From: Pardosa pseudoannulata
Taxonomy: Eukaryota > Arthropoda > Arachnida > Araneae > Lycosidae
DNA length: 64,000 nt
Reading direction: 5' to 3'
Assembly (NCBI GenBank): GCA_032207245.1
Contig: CM063502.1
Location: 48,077,404-48,141,403 of the forward strand
The notes beneath the pieces were generated by a model. That model saw only the letters and a program-made list of their open reading frames with translations, ran no database searches and was not told the DNA's origin. This document shows, piece after piece, positions 47,954 to 60,192 of the stretch; the first letter of the stretch is position 1, and each line of letters begins with the position of its first letter. Both the position numbers and the translations under genes were made by a program.

Positions 47954-48299
47954 CCCCCTATAAGAACTGCTGTAATTGTTTGTTATATATGTAAAGATTA
48001 CTGTACTAATATTCAGAAAGTTAAAATCGAAGAAATCTTTCCAGTGAAAAATTTCTTGCGATGTCCCTAATGAAGAGGAATAAAGAAAAGGTAATCTCTC
48101 TTCTATCCCTATTTTATTAGAGGGTGTTGTAGGAGATCTTAAATTTCAGTCTTTACGGTCATCTGAAAGTTGTCGAAACTTTCTCTGTGACCTTGGAAAA
48201 TTGATGACAAGAGAAAGTCGGTTCTATTAAGAATGAAACCGTCGGAAGAAGGATGTTAAAACAGCTTTGGAAGTTAATTTGTTTAGTCCTCGTAGCAAT

Positions 48300-48540
48300 T
48301 GGCTTACAATCTAAAAAGTCTGTCTGAATGTGGGAGCATTTACCATTATTTAGAATTTGTTTCTTCAAGGTCGTACATTTTGTATGGCCATCTTATTATG
48401 GGAACACAATATAGGAGGCCAAGTTTACTTCCAAGAGACAACACAAATACATCCAAGTCTTGTCCAGGATTCAAACCTGTTAAGGCTTCTGCTTTTAGCA
48501 TCCTGGACGTCATGTGGTGACAATTGTTCAGTTGTTACTT
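48300..48540 (-). mobile_element. Possible third SINE-like repeat, minus strand
   Basis: The minus strand carries ggtttgaatcctgg (box-B-like, 48464-48477) after gtccaggatgctaaaagc, which is only a weak box A. Its base composition is higher in GC than the flanks, and the open frames across it on the + strand show no known protein. Only one copy is seen here, so the identity is tentative. Confidence 0.35.
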
Positions 48541-48749
48541 GGTCGCTGCTAATAGCAAACGTTCAGCACTATGGGGATCCTAACTTGCCACTGTTTGAAA
48601 ACTTCCTTATGGGTAATATTATATACATCTTTATAGTTTGAAGTAATTGCTTTAGTCATATTTGCAATAAACTATGATTGACATTTACATACCGCTCTCG
48701 TTTATTCGCTAGTTATTTTTTGACTTAGTTGTAATGGACTGTCGGTGAC

Positions 48750-48781
<32 letters not shown>

Positions 48782-51700
48782 AGTTTACTTGGTGGAAGCT
48801 CAATCTGGAAAATCACTTGACTTTAAAAGACGGTGACTTTAAAAGATGAGTAGTGTCTAAAATATATAAATAAGTAGTAATTCTGAAAGAGAGTGTAATA
48901 AAATATTTCCATGCTATGTTGCTATTCTTGAATTCCGTTATAGAGAAGTAGAAGGTAGGTTTAACACTAGCTAAATTTATTTTCAGTTTTATCCTTCGAT
49001 AGCTGAAAGTCAAAGGGATTTAGGAATAACAATTAAAATTAAATTTTATTTGTTTGAATAAATGTGTAAGCAATATAATATATTGTATTTTAATGAAACC
49101 ATTATTACATTGAAAAAAACATTAAAGTATCTTAAAATAATATAATAACTATCTCATTTCATTAAAGAGATATGACTTAAAACTCAGAACTTGTCTCATG
49201 GTAAGAGGAAAAGTTCACTAATTCACAGTTTTTTATAACTAGGTTTGATATATGCCATGGCAAAAATTATGAAATAACGATTAAAGGACGACTTGTTAAA
49301 ATGAGATTTTTAAAATGATAGTTCAAAGATAATTCGCTAAATTATTATTATCAAAAAGTAAGTAGAAATGTAATATCAAAATCGATAAATTCCCATAACA
49401 CTTGATGCTTATTTAAATTTCTTTAATCCTAATAATTATGAAATATTACAAGCATGACATCAAAACTGCGCAAGCCATTTTAGCATATTACAAGCTAGTG
49501 CTTTTTATGCTACAAATTATAGTATGTAGTTTCAAGTTTAAAAAAATAACAACTGGGTATAAAATAAGTAGAACATAGAAAGCTATATTTCAGATAATTT
49601 ATATCTTAAAGAAAAAAAGGCAAAAATTTTTTTTTCGCTTAATCGAAAATATTTTTAACAACTAGTATTTTTAAAAAGAAAGTATCTTTGCTTTTTTATG
49701 TTGCGAGGAGCAAAATACTTAATCTTCTCATAATGGTACGTATTTTTCCATCGAGATACTCATCCCATTATCATTTTGGGTTTTATATTTGCCTTAATAG
49801 AAAAACTCAATTAAAAACAGTAATTTTTTTAATCCAAACTGGCACACTGAAAAATAAATTTTATGTGTCTAATGATGTAATTAAACATTATAACTGCATC
49901 AGTTGTTACATGTATTAAATAAAAGCATTTGCTTATATTTTTTAGCTAAATCTCGTTGTAGAATTTAAATTAAAACCCCCATAAATGTTATCCAAAGTTT
50001 AATACTACTTCGGAATTAGATTGCAATAAATACATAAGACGCGTTTTTAATCCTAATGTACGTGCAAAATGAAACAGAATGTTTTACCTTAAATACTTAA
50101 AAAAAAGAACACAAAACCAAAAGTACTATAATATGAGATACTTCAATTTAAAATATTAAGAAATTGCTAAGATAATACTGATTAGATGGGATAATAAAAA
50201 TTTATTTTAAACAGTTTTACACCGTAGTGTCGTGAAATAGAAGCACCTTATACTAACATAACAACAGATAAAATCTCATTTTATTGGAGTAGTTCTTTAT
50301 TATTTAAATTTCTCCTGTGAAACAAGCTACAGACTTGTGTGAACTTAATTTAAGAATAAAGAGCTCCAAACTTGATGGATACTAAATCCCACTTTCCACA
50401 AATGCAAATTAACAGTGAAAAAGGTTTATTTCAGGGCAATTTCTTTTTTATTCACTTTAAACTGCGTTAAATGCTTCTATTTGTTTTCTTTCACTTTTCT
50501 TTTACTCTTTTACTGAATCATAATAAAAAAGGCCTCAATCTTCTATACCTATTAAATAAAAACATAATGCCTAGTATCGTCTCCAAATAGCTATTCCATA
50601 ATTTTTACAGATGAAATACTGTTTGGTAAGATGAAAACAAAAAGGTGTTATGTTAGCTCCTTAGTTCTACACAAAGCTTAGCAATCAAGTTTATCTGTTG
50701 AGAAAAACATTAAAAAGACGGATGATCTTAGAAAATGTCTATAAGAAACATCATAAAAAGATGGAGACAATAAAACTGTTGGGCATTTCTGTAAGAGATT
50801 TTTTCCTCACTTTTCCTTTATCCTTTACATAAAGAAAATTAGAGAATAACGTCTGTTATATTTAACGACCATGTGATGTAGTACCCCTGCGGCAAGATTT
50901 TGTTCTAGTTAACTATTACATGAATCATAAATTTAATAGTATCATAAGATATCATCAATATTACCATGCCATTCCAAAGTCCGACCTGATTTTGATTAGC
51001 ATAATAATTCCCTTTGGGGAAATCTCTTTTTTAATTACAATGTCTTGTTAATTTAAAGGATAAAATTTTACAATAGGTACTTAATAAAAGCAATTAGTTA
51101 AAATTACGATACATTTTTTATGAATTTTAGTGCATATTACAAAGTTAATGAACAGGGTATTTTTTATACGTGTCCTTGTATCAGTCAAATAGACTAGACT
51201 AGAATTAAATTAGAAGATAAAATAGATAAATAGCCGTGAATAGTTTTATGACATCAAAAGATACTAGGTCGAATGAACAATATTTCATTACAAAGGAAAA
51301 TTAAGCATGTGTGTTAAATAGGTCTAATGGTATCTGTAAAATTGCATTTCAATTTAAAGGTAAAAATTTTACATTTTAAAATTTGTGTTAAATAATGCAA
51401 TCAAGCATAATTCCGATGTCATCTCAAGACTTTCGTTGCTTTAAAATTCTTTCACACAAGAATTTTAATCTGATTACGAAGAATTTTTTCTCATTTCAGG
51501 CAATTTAGTTCACCAGAGAGGTTTTGCGGTAGGAGGGTTGGTTAGCTTATTTTTTTTTTTTTCATTGCATCAAGTCTCTCACATCTATTATTTGTTAGGG
51601 CCATGAACAAAACGGGTTCGGTCTAAAATCCAGCTTTACCTATAGACGTATTCCTGATATTGTCTGAGGGAAAAGAGTTAAATATAATAAAAACCAAACC

Positions 51701-51861
51701 TTATAAAAAATATGTGAGTATGTTTTTTTATAAGGTGTTTCCATACTAACGTCGCCATACTCGGTGCTGGTGGGTGAACGTACTCAGGCTGAGTTCTTGC
51801 CATGCTACAAAAATTAATGTCCAAATTTTAACTGATGATAGCAATCAGCCTATCATTTCGA
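48541..51861. other. Unassigned, probably intron
   Basis: Contains the poly(A) tract at 48750 and is otherwise plain AT-rich sequence with no frame over 76 codons. Confidence 0.5.
48750..48778. repeat. Poly(A) tract, 29 A
   Basis: Pure A run. It might mark the tail of a retroposed sequence, but no body could be recognised immediately upstream. Confidence 0.95.
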
Positions 51862-51958
51862 CCACAGGTTCTCAAACTTTTTTTGCCGTAGCACCCCTGG
51901 CATACGTTCGTGCCACTCCAGGTTGCTACGGTACCCAGTTCGAAAACTGCTTTAGTAC
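51862..51958. mobile_element. Short hAT-like MITE
   Basis: The start caggttctcaaacttttttt is followed by gccgtagcaccc, and the end, read inward, is gcagttttcgaac then gggtaccgtagcaacc. The inverted halves and the CAGG-TTCTCAAACTTT start are typical of hAT MITEs. It is about 95 bp and non-coding. Confidence 0.6.
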
Positions 51959-52089
51959 AGGAACCGTCATATCTCTAGATAAATACAAGGACAACTCTTA
52001 GCACGTTTCGACAGTGGCGCAGTGGCAATGGAAAATAACTTAAATTTCAACTATCTTCCTGACTTTTTAATTATTTCCCAATTTTTGCT

Positions 52090-52190
52090 TGATTTTTCTT
52101 GATTATGGTACATATCCGGTATACGGTCGTGCCACTTTGGGATACCGAGGTAGCCAGTTTGAAAACAACGGCTTGAGAATGTCTGCCGTG
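52090..52190. mobile_element. Partial second copy of the hAT-like MITE
   Basis: The stretch ggtcgtgccactttgg ... ccgaggtagccagtttgaaa ... cggcttgagaatgtctg resembles the right half of the element at 51862-51958 (gttcgtgccactccagg ... cagttcgaaaactgc). The left end is not recognisable. Confidence 0.5.
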
Positions 52191-54060
52191 AAAATGATAG
52201 GCAATGATCTGAATCTCTCCCAATAACAACTTTATCTGTGTGACATTTACTGGCACTAGAGGGATTGTCTATTAGTTTGTTACTTTTAGTTAAAAAATTA
52301 CATACGTCTGAAAACCATAGGATATATTTCTTCCATAACAGAATGATGAATTGAGGAAAAATTAAACAATATAAATCTTTTTACTTTAAAGTCAGTTAAA
52401 TAAGAACTGTAGTTTAGGGTTTTATTTAGGTAAATTTTCTTAAGGATTTTAAGAAAATTCAAGCCAATTACAAACAGTGTAAAAAAATTTTAAACATGTT
52501 TAAGAAATATTAAATTGTTATAATAAATCAAGTCATAATCCTTTGAAAAGTTTGTAAAAATAGATATATTTACACTAGTTCAGAATACTTAAATCTTAAA
52601 ATAGCCAATACAATTTAAGTGATGTTTTATCAAAATATTTGACTGACAAATTTAAAATTTTGTACTTGCAATGACTTTTGTTTAACACTCTATTTTCAGT
52701 ATTGAGATTTAAATACATGTATCCAGTCGTTAAAAACACTCTGGTCTAGCTGATTTCACTATGTCATGTAAAGTTTCAGGCAAAATTATACTCGAACTTT
52801 CTAAAAAACTTTATTTCTTTTAAATTGATTACTCCTTAAAAATACTTTCGAATTTTACCTAGATAAAAGTAATAAGTATTCCCTAGATTCGCGATACCTT
52901 TTGGCTGTTAACCTCATTAGATATTGATAGACGCAAAAATCCCTTGTTTTGTAAGAATGTTTTCCTCTGGGGTCTTAGCTTGTATTCTCATTTTAAAATT
53001 GATTAAAAATAGGTTAAATCTCTTTTTGGATGCACGTATTTCTTTCAGTTTTAGTTTCTCTGATTTTAGGAATGTCTTTGTATTTTACCAAAATTTAATT
53101 TAATAACATTTAAAATGAACACGTCAAAGCTAGCTTTTTTTATGATATTGATAAATAAATGACTCGGTAAATATTTTCATGTAACAAAGATCACATTCAT
53201 TCATCGTTCATTATTCTTGTTTCTTATTATGTTTGCAAAATGTTATAAGCTAATAACATGTTAAATCTTATTTATGACTGTATGGAAATGATAAATTGAC
53301 ACTTTGCATACAACACACTCCCATGTACACACAAATATATGTGGGTGCTTTTTTATTTTTAAAAGTATACTTCTATACATTTTCTATTAATAAAAGTTCA
53401 GACACTTACCATTATGTTTTTCGTATAGTTCATAAAAAATATAAGGCTGCTGGAAGGTACAAGGTGATTATAATTTTCCCTTTGAAAATCACAAAACGTA
53501 TGAAAGTTATAGGAGGATCATACTAGCCTTTTGCAAATGACTTAGACAAGCTGCTAAGCTGTATTTACAGCTTAGAAACTTGTACCTGTGATTTTCAAAG
53601 AAAGTTTTTGTAGAATGCAATATATTTAAGAAGTATAAAAATTTATTATCTTTGAATATTATCATCCATTATCAACTGTGGAAGACGTAATTAGATACTG
53701 ACAACATTCTGGCAGTACTATAGAGTTACCTACAGTGAAAGTAAAAAGTGATGCAGAGTTCTGTAAAACATATGCTGTAAGGCATAATTAGTAAAACGTG
53801 CTTGAATTCGACTGATAATATTTCATATAAAATGTAGATCAGGCAAGTGGAACAACACACCAAGTGAATCGAAGAATACCAGTTATGTGTTTAAATTGAT
53901 AGTTCACGAACTCTACTACTTATGGAGCTCCTTACCAAACAGATGGTTACAGACCTGCTTTAAAAAAGGTGTAACTGCCAGCAAACCTTTTAATTATATG
54001 CTGCTCAATTTTTTTTTGCGGTTAATATACTTCTGCTGATTGTCAATGGGTAGCAATCAT

Positions 54061-54061
<1 letters not shown>

Positions 54062-54092
<31 letters not shown>
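54062..54092. repeat. Poly(T) tract, 31 T
   Basis: Pure T run. It could be the tail of a minus-strand retroposed sequence extending right; none was identified. Confidence 0.95.
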
Positions 54093-54096
<4 letters not shown>

Positions 54097-56520
54097 GTAG
54101 ACTCGCTTACGAGGCAAACGAGCAACTTCAAAAAACAGACAATCTGCGTTTCCTAACGGATGTTCCTCAAGCATTTTAAGTGTTCCTCTATAATGAACCG
54201 AATTTCATCGCAAATTGTAAAATGCATAACTAAGTTTAAATGCTCAAGAAATCATATAACATAAAAGTTTCATTATATTTTTCAACTTACTATTTTTGTG
54301 AACTAGACTTTTACTCATTAACCAGTGAGGAAATTAAATGGGAAGAGACTGACAACTTTTGAAGAAAAAATGCACGTGCTCTTGTCTTGTATACGTGAAA
54401 ATATGTGAAAACATCGAAGCTCAAGTTTCCCATTAATGTGTTTTTCCTGCCTGATAAATGGCATTAATAAATAAACAACTAAATATAACTGATTAGTATT
54501 TTTTCGTAACTCCTGAATTATAATAAACTAACGGATGATAAAATTACGTATTTCAAATTAGCATAAGTCAAATGTTCCGCAAAGAAATTCACTCAGGGTA
54601 GTGTAACGCGCCCTAGAAAATGTTGAGATCTACTTATATACAGTTACTTGAAGAACATCAACTGGTAGACAAAAGTTATACTGTAGGAATTTTTTTTTAC
54701 CATTTCTATGTACATTCATACAATTAAAAAATACTTTCTTATTTGGTTATATATTTATAGTGCTGAATTTTTTCCACAAGACAATGAGAACATCTAGAAA
54801 ATCAATAGGGAAGGAAAACTATTAGAAATGTCTAAAAGTAGCTGGAAAAGATTGTCTAAGACACACGAGTGCTTTCCTAACATCTTATTTAAGGGATTTA
54901 ACCCAGATTATTAGTGAAGCTACTTCGACTTGTTCTCTTTACATGTTTTACACCTCCTCAGCGTCTATCAAATAATACCATACATCGAGAGGGTAAAATA
55001 AACGCTTGTCATAAAAAAATTAAACTATGAAACAGTAGCAGTAAATAATACAAAAATATGGGGTTCAGTTTTAGCGTTATGAGAAATGCAAACTAAATCT
55101 TCTCATGCATGTAGCCTCTGAATTCTTCGAAAGAAGTACATAGATATTTGGTATAAGTTTTACACTTGGTAGACAGTTGGATTAATTTTCATTGAAAATT
55201 TCATTTCCTTATTATATTCTGATGTTTAATCTTTGTGTTTCAAATATTCAGTAAAATTTACTCGGATCAGGCGTTTTTAATTAAAATTTAAGATGCCATA
55301 AATCTAAATCTAATCATTAAAATAGAGATAAAAATGTTATATGGGAGTCTAGCGACAAAAAAGCCTGATAAGTGAAAGAAATACCTTGATAAATAAAATA
55401 AATCCTTTTAAAGTTCTTCTAGCAGCATCTTTTCCGAAAAATGGAGCACCAAAACAAATATTTCTCGTATCCGAAATAAATCATTCTCTGAAAAAGCATT
55501 TCAGAGTGCAGCATGAACTTTCGATCTGGTGTGTGCAAACAACAGATATCTAGATTCTGAAAGCCAAAAATACCAGTGTGTTCCTGTTTTTTTTATGTTT
55601 TTCGTCGGGGAACAGTAAAAATTTAGTATAAATGTGTCATAGAAACTATTTTGTTTTACATTTCTTTCTGCTGCATTTCATATCGCTTCGTTTCTTTTGA
55701 ACGTAATGCCAAATTTGCTTTTACAATATTCCCCCGTCAATCGAGAAAAGCTTTCAAACCAGTGAAGTTTTCAATGAGAGTAAAATAAATTGAACATTTT
55801 ATTTTTAAGATTTGGAGCACTTCCTATTTTCTACTGAGTGAAAAAATATTGCACATCATATAACGTCAATTTTGTATAGAATTTTATTTCTTTATATTAA
55901 TGAAATGTGAAACTTTTATTTAAAAAAATGAAAAATATATTTCTTTTATAAATTAGATCATTGCTGTTTTGCGCTTTAAAAATGTGAAGGTCTTATTTCT
56001 AATCTACCTTATAGAGACCAATGAGTTGTACACTTCAATAATAATGCAAACGAGGGTTACAGTTTTATGAAACATCACTCTATGACGTGGATGATGAATA
56101 ATCAAAATATTGGTATTGTGTACATTTTCATTTCAATAAAAACGGATGAGAAAACGTTAGACATTTCTCCGCTTGATAAAAGACTTATAGTTGGGCTCAT
56201 TTACTTTAGGCTGATTGAATAGTTTTAATTTAGTCCCATGGAGAATTTTATTTAGGCTACACGAAGCTGAATCAGGCCTTTATCTACCACTTAAAGTCGA
56301 GTCGAAATGGCTACGAATATCCATATCAACTTCGGAATTCAAATGCACTTTTATAAAGAAAGGTAGCATTCTACCTTTCGGCAAAAGATCGACACATCTA
56401 GTTTAGAAGAACACTACCAACGAGCGCAAGAATGCGCTGCCAGAGGTGTCGAAGAAGTCGTAAATGAACATCTAAGAATTTTCTAGGTAGTATTTACTTT
56501 ATTTGATAAATAGGATAACA

Positions 56521-56590
56521 GAATAAATGCATAGAATAGAAATAATAGAAATAGAAATGCATAGAACAGAATAAATGCATAGAAAAGTTA
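56521..56590. repeat. Short tandem repeat based on gaataaatgcataga
   Basis: aaatgcataga occurs three times within 70 bp, with ataga/aatagaa variants between. Confidence 0.85.
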
Positions 56591-57685
56591 AATGAAAGCA
56601 GAATTAGAAAAGATTTTTTTAGGAGGAAAAGCAGTATTTTTCTCTCTCTTATCGGCAGAGCTTAAAATTCACTGTTAAATTTTTCTCCTGCCTTAACTAT
56701 TTTGAAATAAGCAATAATTCATAGCATACAAACCCCTTTACTTTTAAAAGATGATTTCAGGTAGTTTGTATACACTTCTAATGCAAATACACTTCTAAAA
56801 AATGAAAAAAAACTGTGGAGTATCAATTAGTAACAAATAAAATTTTAAATACAATTATAATGAATGTAATTAGAGATAGCATGAAACAGTAATAAAACTA
56901 TTACAAATTTATTATTTTTCGACAAAACAGCCCTTTATGGTGAAGCATTTCTTCCAGCAATACTTCAGTTTGAGAAAATTCCGGTCTTATAGAGCTCTGT
57001 CGCCTGCGAGTAGATTCGCAGTCTTACGGCTTGTTTCATGTCCGCCCACCTTTAATTTTCTCCATTGGTACGGTCCGTAAGTCTTCAATAAACGCCCACC
57101 ATTTTCAAAGGTTTTTTAAAAAACATTTTTTCCTTTTATTAAAAGAAAGCTTATCACTGTTTATATTCTTCTATACAGTGGACAATGTAATCGCAAACGA
57201 CGTCTGCTACCGGTTTGTCGAAACAACGAGATCTCTGTAACGTTGGATACAGGAGTTCCTCCTTTATTTTGACCATTCACGCTTCTACTAAATACTTTAC
57301 TTCAAATTAAATTGACATATTATTTACTTATTTGTGCCCCTCATATATTGTACAACAAGTTTTGATTATATTAGTTTTAACAGCCATCCTTTATTCCAGG
57401 AAACTACTATGACAAAAATTTTATCTATTTCTTATATAAATATATTAAATATTTTCATCAAAATGTTATAGCAATTACTATAGCAATTAAGTTATAGCAA
57501 TTAAGTTTCACTTTCGAATAACAGTTTTCAACCTGGTCAATACCGTAGCCAGGATTTAATTTCGAGGAGGAAAGTCTCAACCTGAGTTGTGTCCTCTTGA
57601 TATTTGACTATAATTTTTTTTTAAATCTAGAAACATAAAATTTAGTAAAACCTTATGTAAAATTTAATACTGTATATATATATAA

Positions 57686-57727
57686 CTAAATAAATAAATA
57701 AAAATAAATAAATAAATAAATAAATAT
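57686..57727. repeat. (AAAT)n microsatellite
   Basis: About ten taaa units. Confidence 0.95.
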
Positions 57728-59657
57728 ATAATATATAAGACCATAGTTAATCCTGTGTAGTATTTTTCAGTAAATATATAAAACAAATTCAAAGCAAAAA
57801 TATTGAAATTACAACAATAGACATAACTTTTATTAAAAAAATTTAATTTTTATTTAAAAAATTTAATTTTTTCTTTAAAAGATTGAAATACTTATTTAAA
57901 AAATAAATTTGGCAGGTTTAAAAAGTTTTAGATTTGAAAATGTACATAGTAAACTCCAGACTTTTTTTAGACGGAGGAGGGAGGCTTAAGCCCTCTCTCT
58001 ATTTGGATACAGTTCTGAGTATAATTCAATAGAATTCTTTTGAATATGCTAATTTATGTTAAGAATCTAAAACTGTGCATGCATTTATTTCCATTTCGAT
58101 TTCCACCCAAGATATTATGTTCGTAAGGTGAAAGAGCTATACAAACTCTGTGGGAACTATCTTCTAAAGCTGACTCGCAAAATTTATGAGTTGCCATTTG
58201 TAGTCCTGTGAACTCTATAACATTTCTCAGAATTTACAATTTATATCTATATCCAATGCATTTTAATTTTTATTATGTACAGCAGCGCTGTCTGGCTTCT
58301 CTTAATCCGTATTCCATTTTATCTTCTACAAACATTTCGCGAGCTATTCAAAGGAAGTAATCAAAATGTCTATTTATTAATCATTAGTTTATTTACTCAA
58401 AGGAAAAACATGAATATAAACAATTTAAAAATCTAATAAAAATATATGCAATAAAAAATTGTAACAAAACTCTTTAGTAATTACTATAGAATTTCGTAAA
58501 TTTCAGTGCATTACCTCGCTGCATATTATTATTTTAAAACTAATTAGTAGCAAAAATTTAAAGTGACTAATGTTAAGTGCATTTTAGCTGTGTTTTTGTA
58601 TATAACGGTAAGATTCTTTGATTTAACATTTTGAAGTACCACCTCAAATATTCTAAGTCAAATTTAAGCAGATAAAAATTTTAAATTTATATTGTTCGAA
58701 CAATTTAGGATCTTTGATTCAAGGAAAACATTTTATAGTTCTATCGAACAAAATGACAGAGGTGTACAACCTTTTTATGATTAGAAACCACATTTAAATT
58801 ATTAAAATTATGCAATAATAAAGGAGTCAGCTTAAGTTGATGTACCTTTAAATAAGACTTTGGGGAGTTATTATTTTGTGTAGTATTACCAATTTATCGC
58901 ATTATATAGAAATAATACAATAAATCAAGTACTTTATTATTTAACATAAAATGTTGAACACCAAATAGTTTATGTACACATAAAGTTGGTTGTATGAATC
59001 TTTAAGTTTTTAAAATAAACAACTATATATTTAGATAACATTTAAAATATAAATAAGGAAGTATTTTAAAATGAATTTATTACATTACAATTAGATTCAA
59101 TAAACAATATTATATATAAATAATTGTTACATATTTAAAACAAACAGTGGCAATAGAATTCTATTAATTTTTAAATAGTCGTAATTTATGCAGTTGAATG
59201 TTATTAAATAGAGGTTGCTTTTATAAATGCCGCACAAGAAACTCACGAATGACTCATATATGGTATATGGTATGGTTTTCATTACTCAGATTACAAATAA
59301 GTACTCTACATTTCAATGATACAAATGAACAAAAGATATATCTTTGGAATAGATATCAATGTTTAAATTTTTATTCAAGAAAATTGATATATACAGTGGG
59401 CCTCAAATATAATTTCAAGAGCCGCCAGTAAGACAGTGCAACTTTTACAGCACGCCTGGTTAGCCCAAAAGGCTTCGCCGACCGCATTGGAAATGCATCT
59501 CATGAATGAGTGAATGTGCACATGTTTGCACCAATCAATCATTTAATCACCCTTGATTCATATTTCAGTAGGCTGTTCAAATTAAGTGTTCTCTCTCTCT
59601 CTCTCTACATTTATAAATATATAAGAATAATATAATATTTTCAGTTTTCAACTCGGA

Positions 59658-59716
59658 TACATATATATACATACATACATATATACATACATACATACAT
59701 ACATATATATATACAT

Positions 59717-59749
<33 letters not shown>
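59658..59749. repeat. (ATAC)n/(TA)n compound microsatellite
   Basis: Mixed atac and ta runs leading directly into the 350-bp repeat copy at 59750. Confidence 0.95.
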
Positions 59750-59752
<3 letters not shown>

Positions 59753-60090
59753 CATGGTCCAGTGTTAAGGCGAATGGAAAACAGTCTTTTTTAATAATAA
59801 TAAGTTTATAGAATCATAGTTTCATGTAAAAGCAAAACTAGCGCCATTTTCATTTGTTCATGGCGGAGACACCCGTAAAATGTGTTGACAGCTCCATATC
59901 CACGCGCTAACTGACTCATATAGGTTCGCTTAATCATCAAATACTTCAAATATCTTTCCGCTTGACCGGATGATCTCAAAAGCTTACGCGAGCGTGGGTC
60001 TTTTTCATTTATTTTATTATTATAAAAGAGTTCCCTTTTTAAAATCGCTTATGACTCACGTAATTTCCAACTACCCCCTTTTTTAGATAT

Positions 60091-60096
<6 letters not shown>
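59750..60096 (-). repeat. Dispersed repeat, about 350 bp, copy 2 (inverted)
   Basis: Reverse complement counterpart of 21264-21615. The edges are again microsatellites: an (ATAC)/(TA)n tract before 59750 and a (TA)n tract after 60096. Both copies end in simple sequence at both sides, which suggests insertion into, or seeding of, TA-rich tracts. Confidence 0.9.
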
Positions 60097-60152
<56 letters not shown>

Positions 60153-60161
60153 TACTTATAA

Positions 60162-60191
<30 letters not shown>
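60097..60191. repeat. (TA)n microsatellites, two blocks
   Basis: 60097-60148 and about 60168-60191, directly after the 350-bp repeat copy. Confidence 0.95.

Positions 60192-60192
<1 letters not shown>

Larger units (their letters stand above)
52191..59657. other. Unassigned, probably intron or flank
   Basis: Simple repeats at 54062, 56521 and 57686. A 13-bp inverted pair, tttgaaaatcaca / tgtgattttcaaa, lies at about 53480 and 53588. Sequences at 57540-57600 (ccgtagccaggattt) and 57960-58015 may be ends of a decayed DNA element. No exon found. Confidence 0.45.

Noticed and set aside
48540..48615. A frame containing HYGDPNLPLFENF, resembling the GDPN that follows the last visible neuroligin exon
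   Set aside because: The frame needs a phase-0 acceptor whereas exon C ends in phase 2, the text after DPN does not resemble neuroligin, and the area looks like a SINE-type repeat. A chance match.
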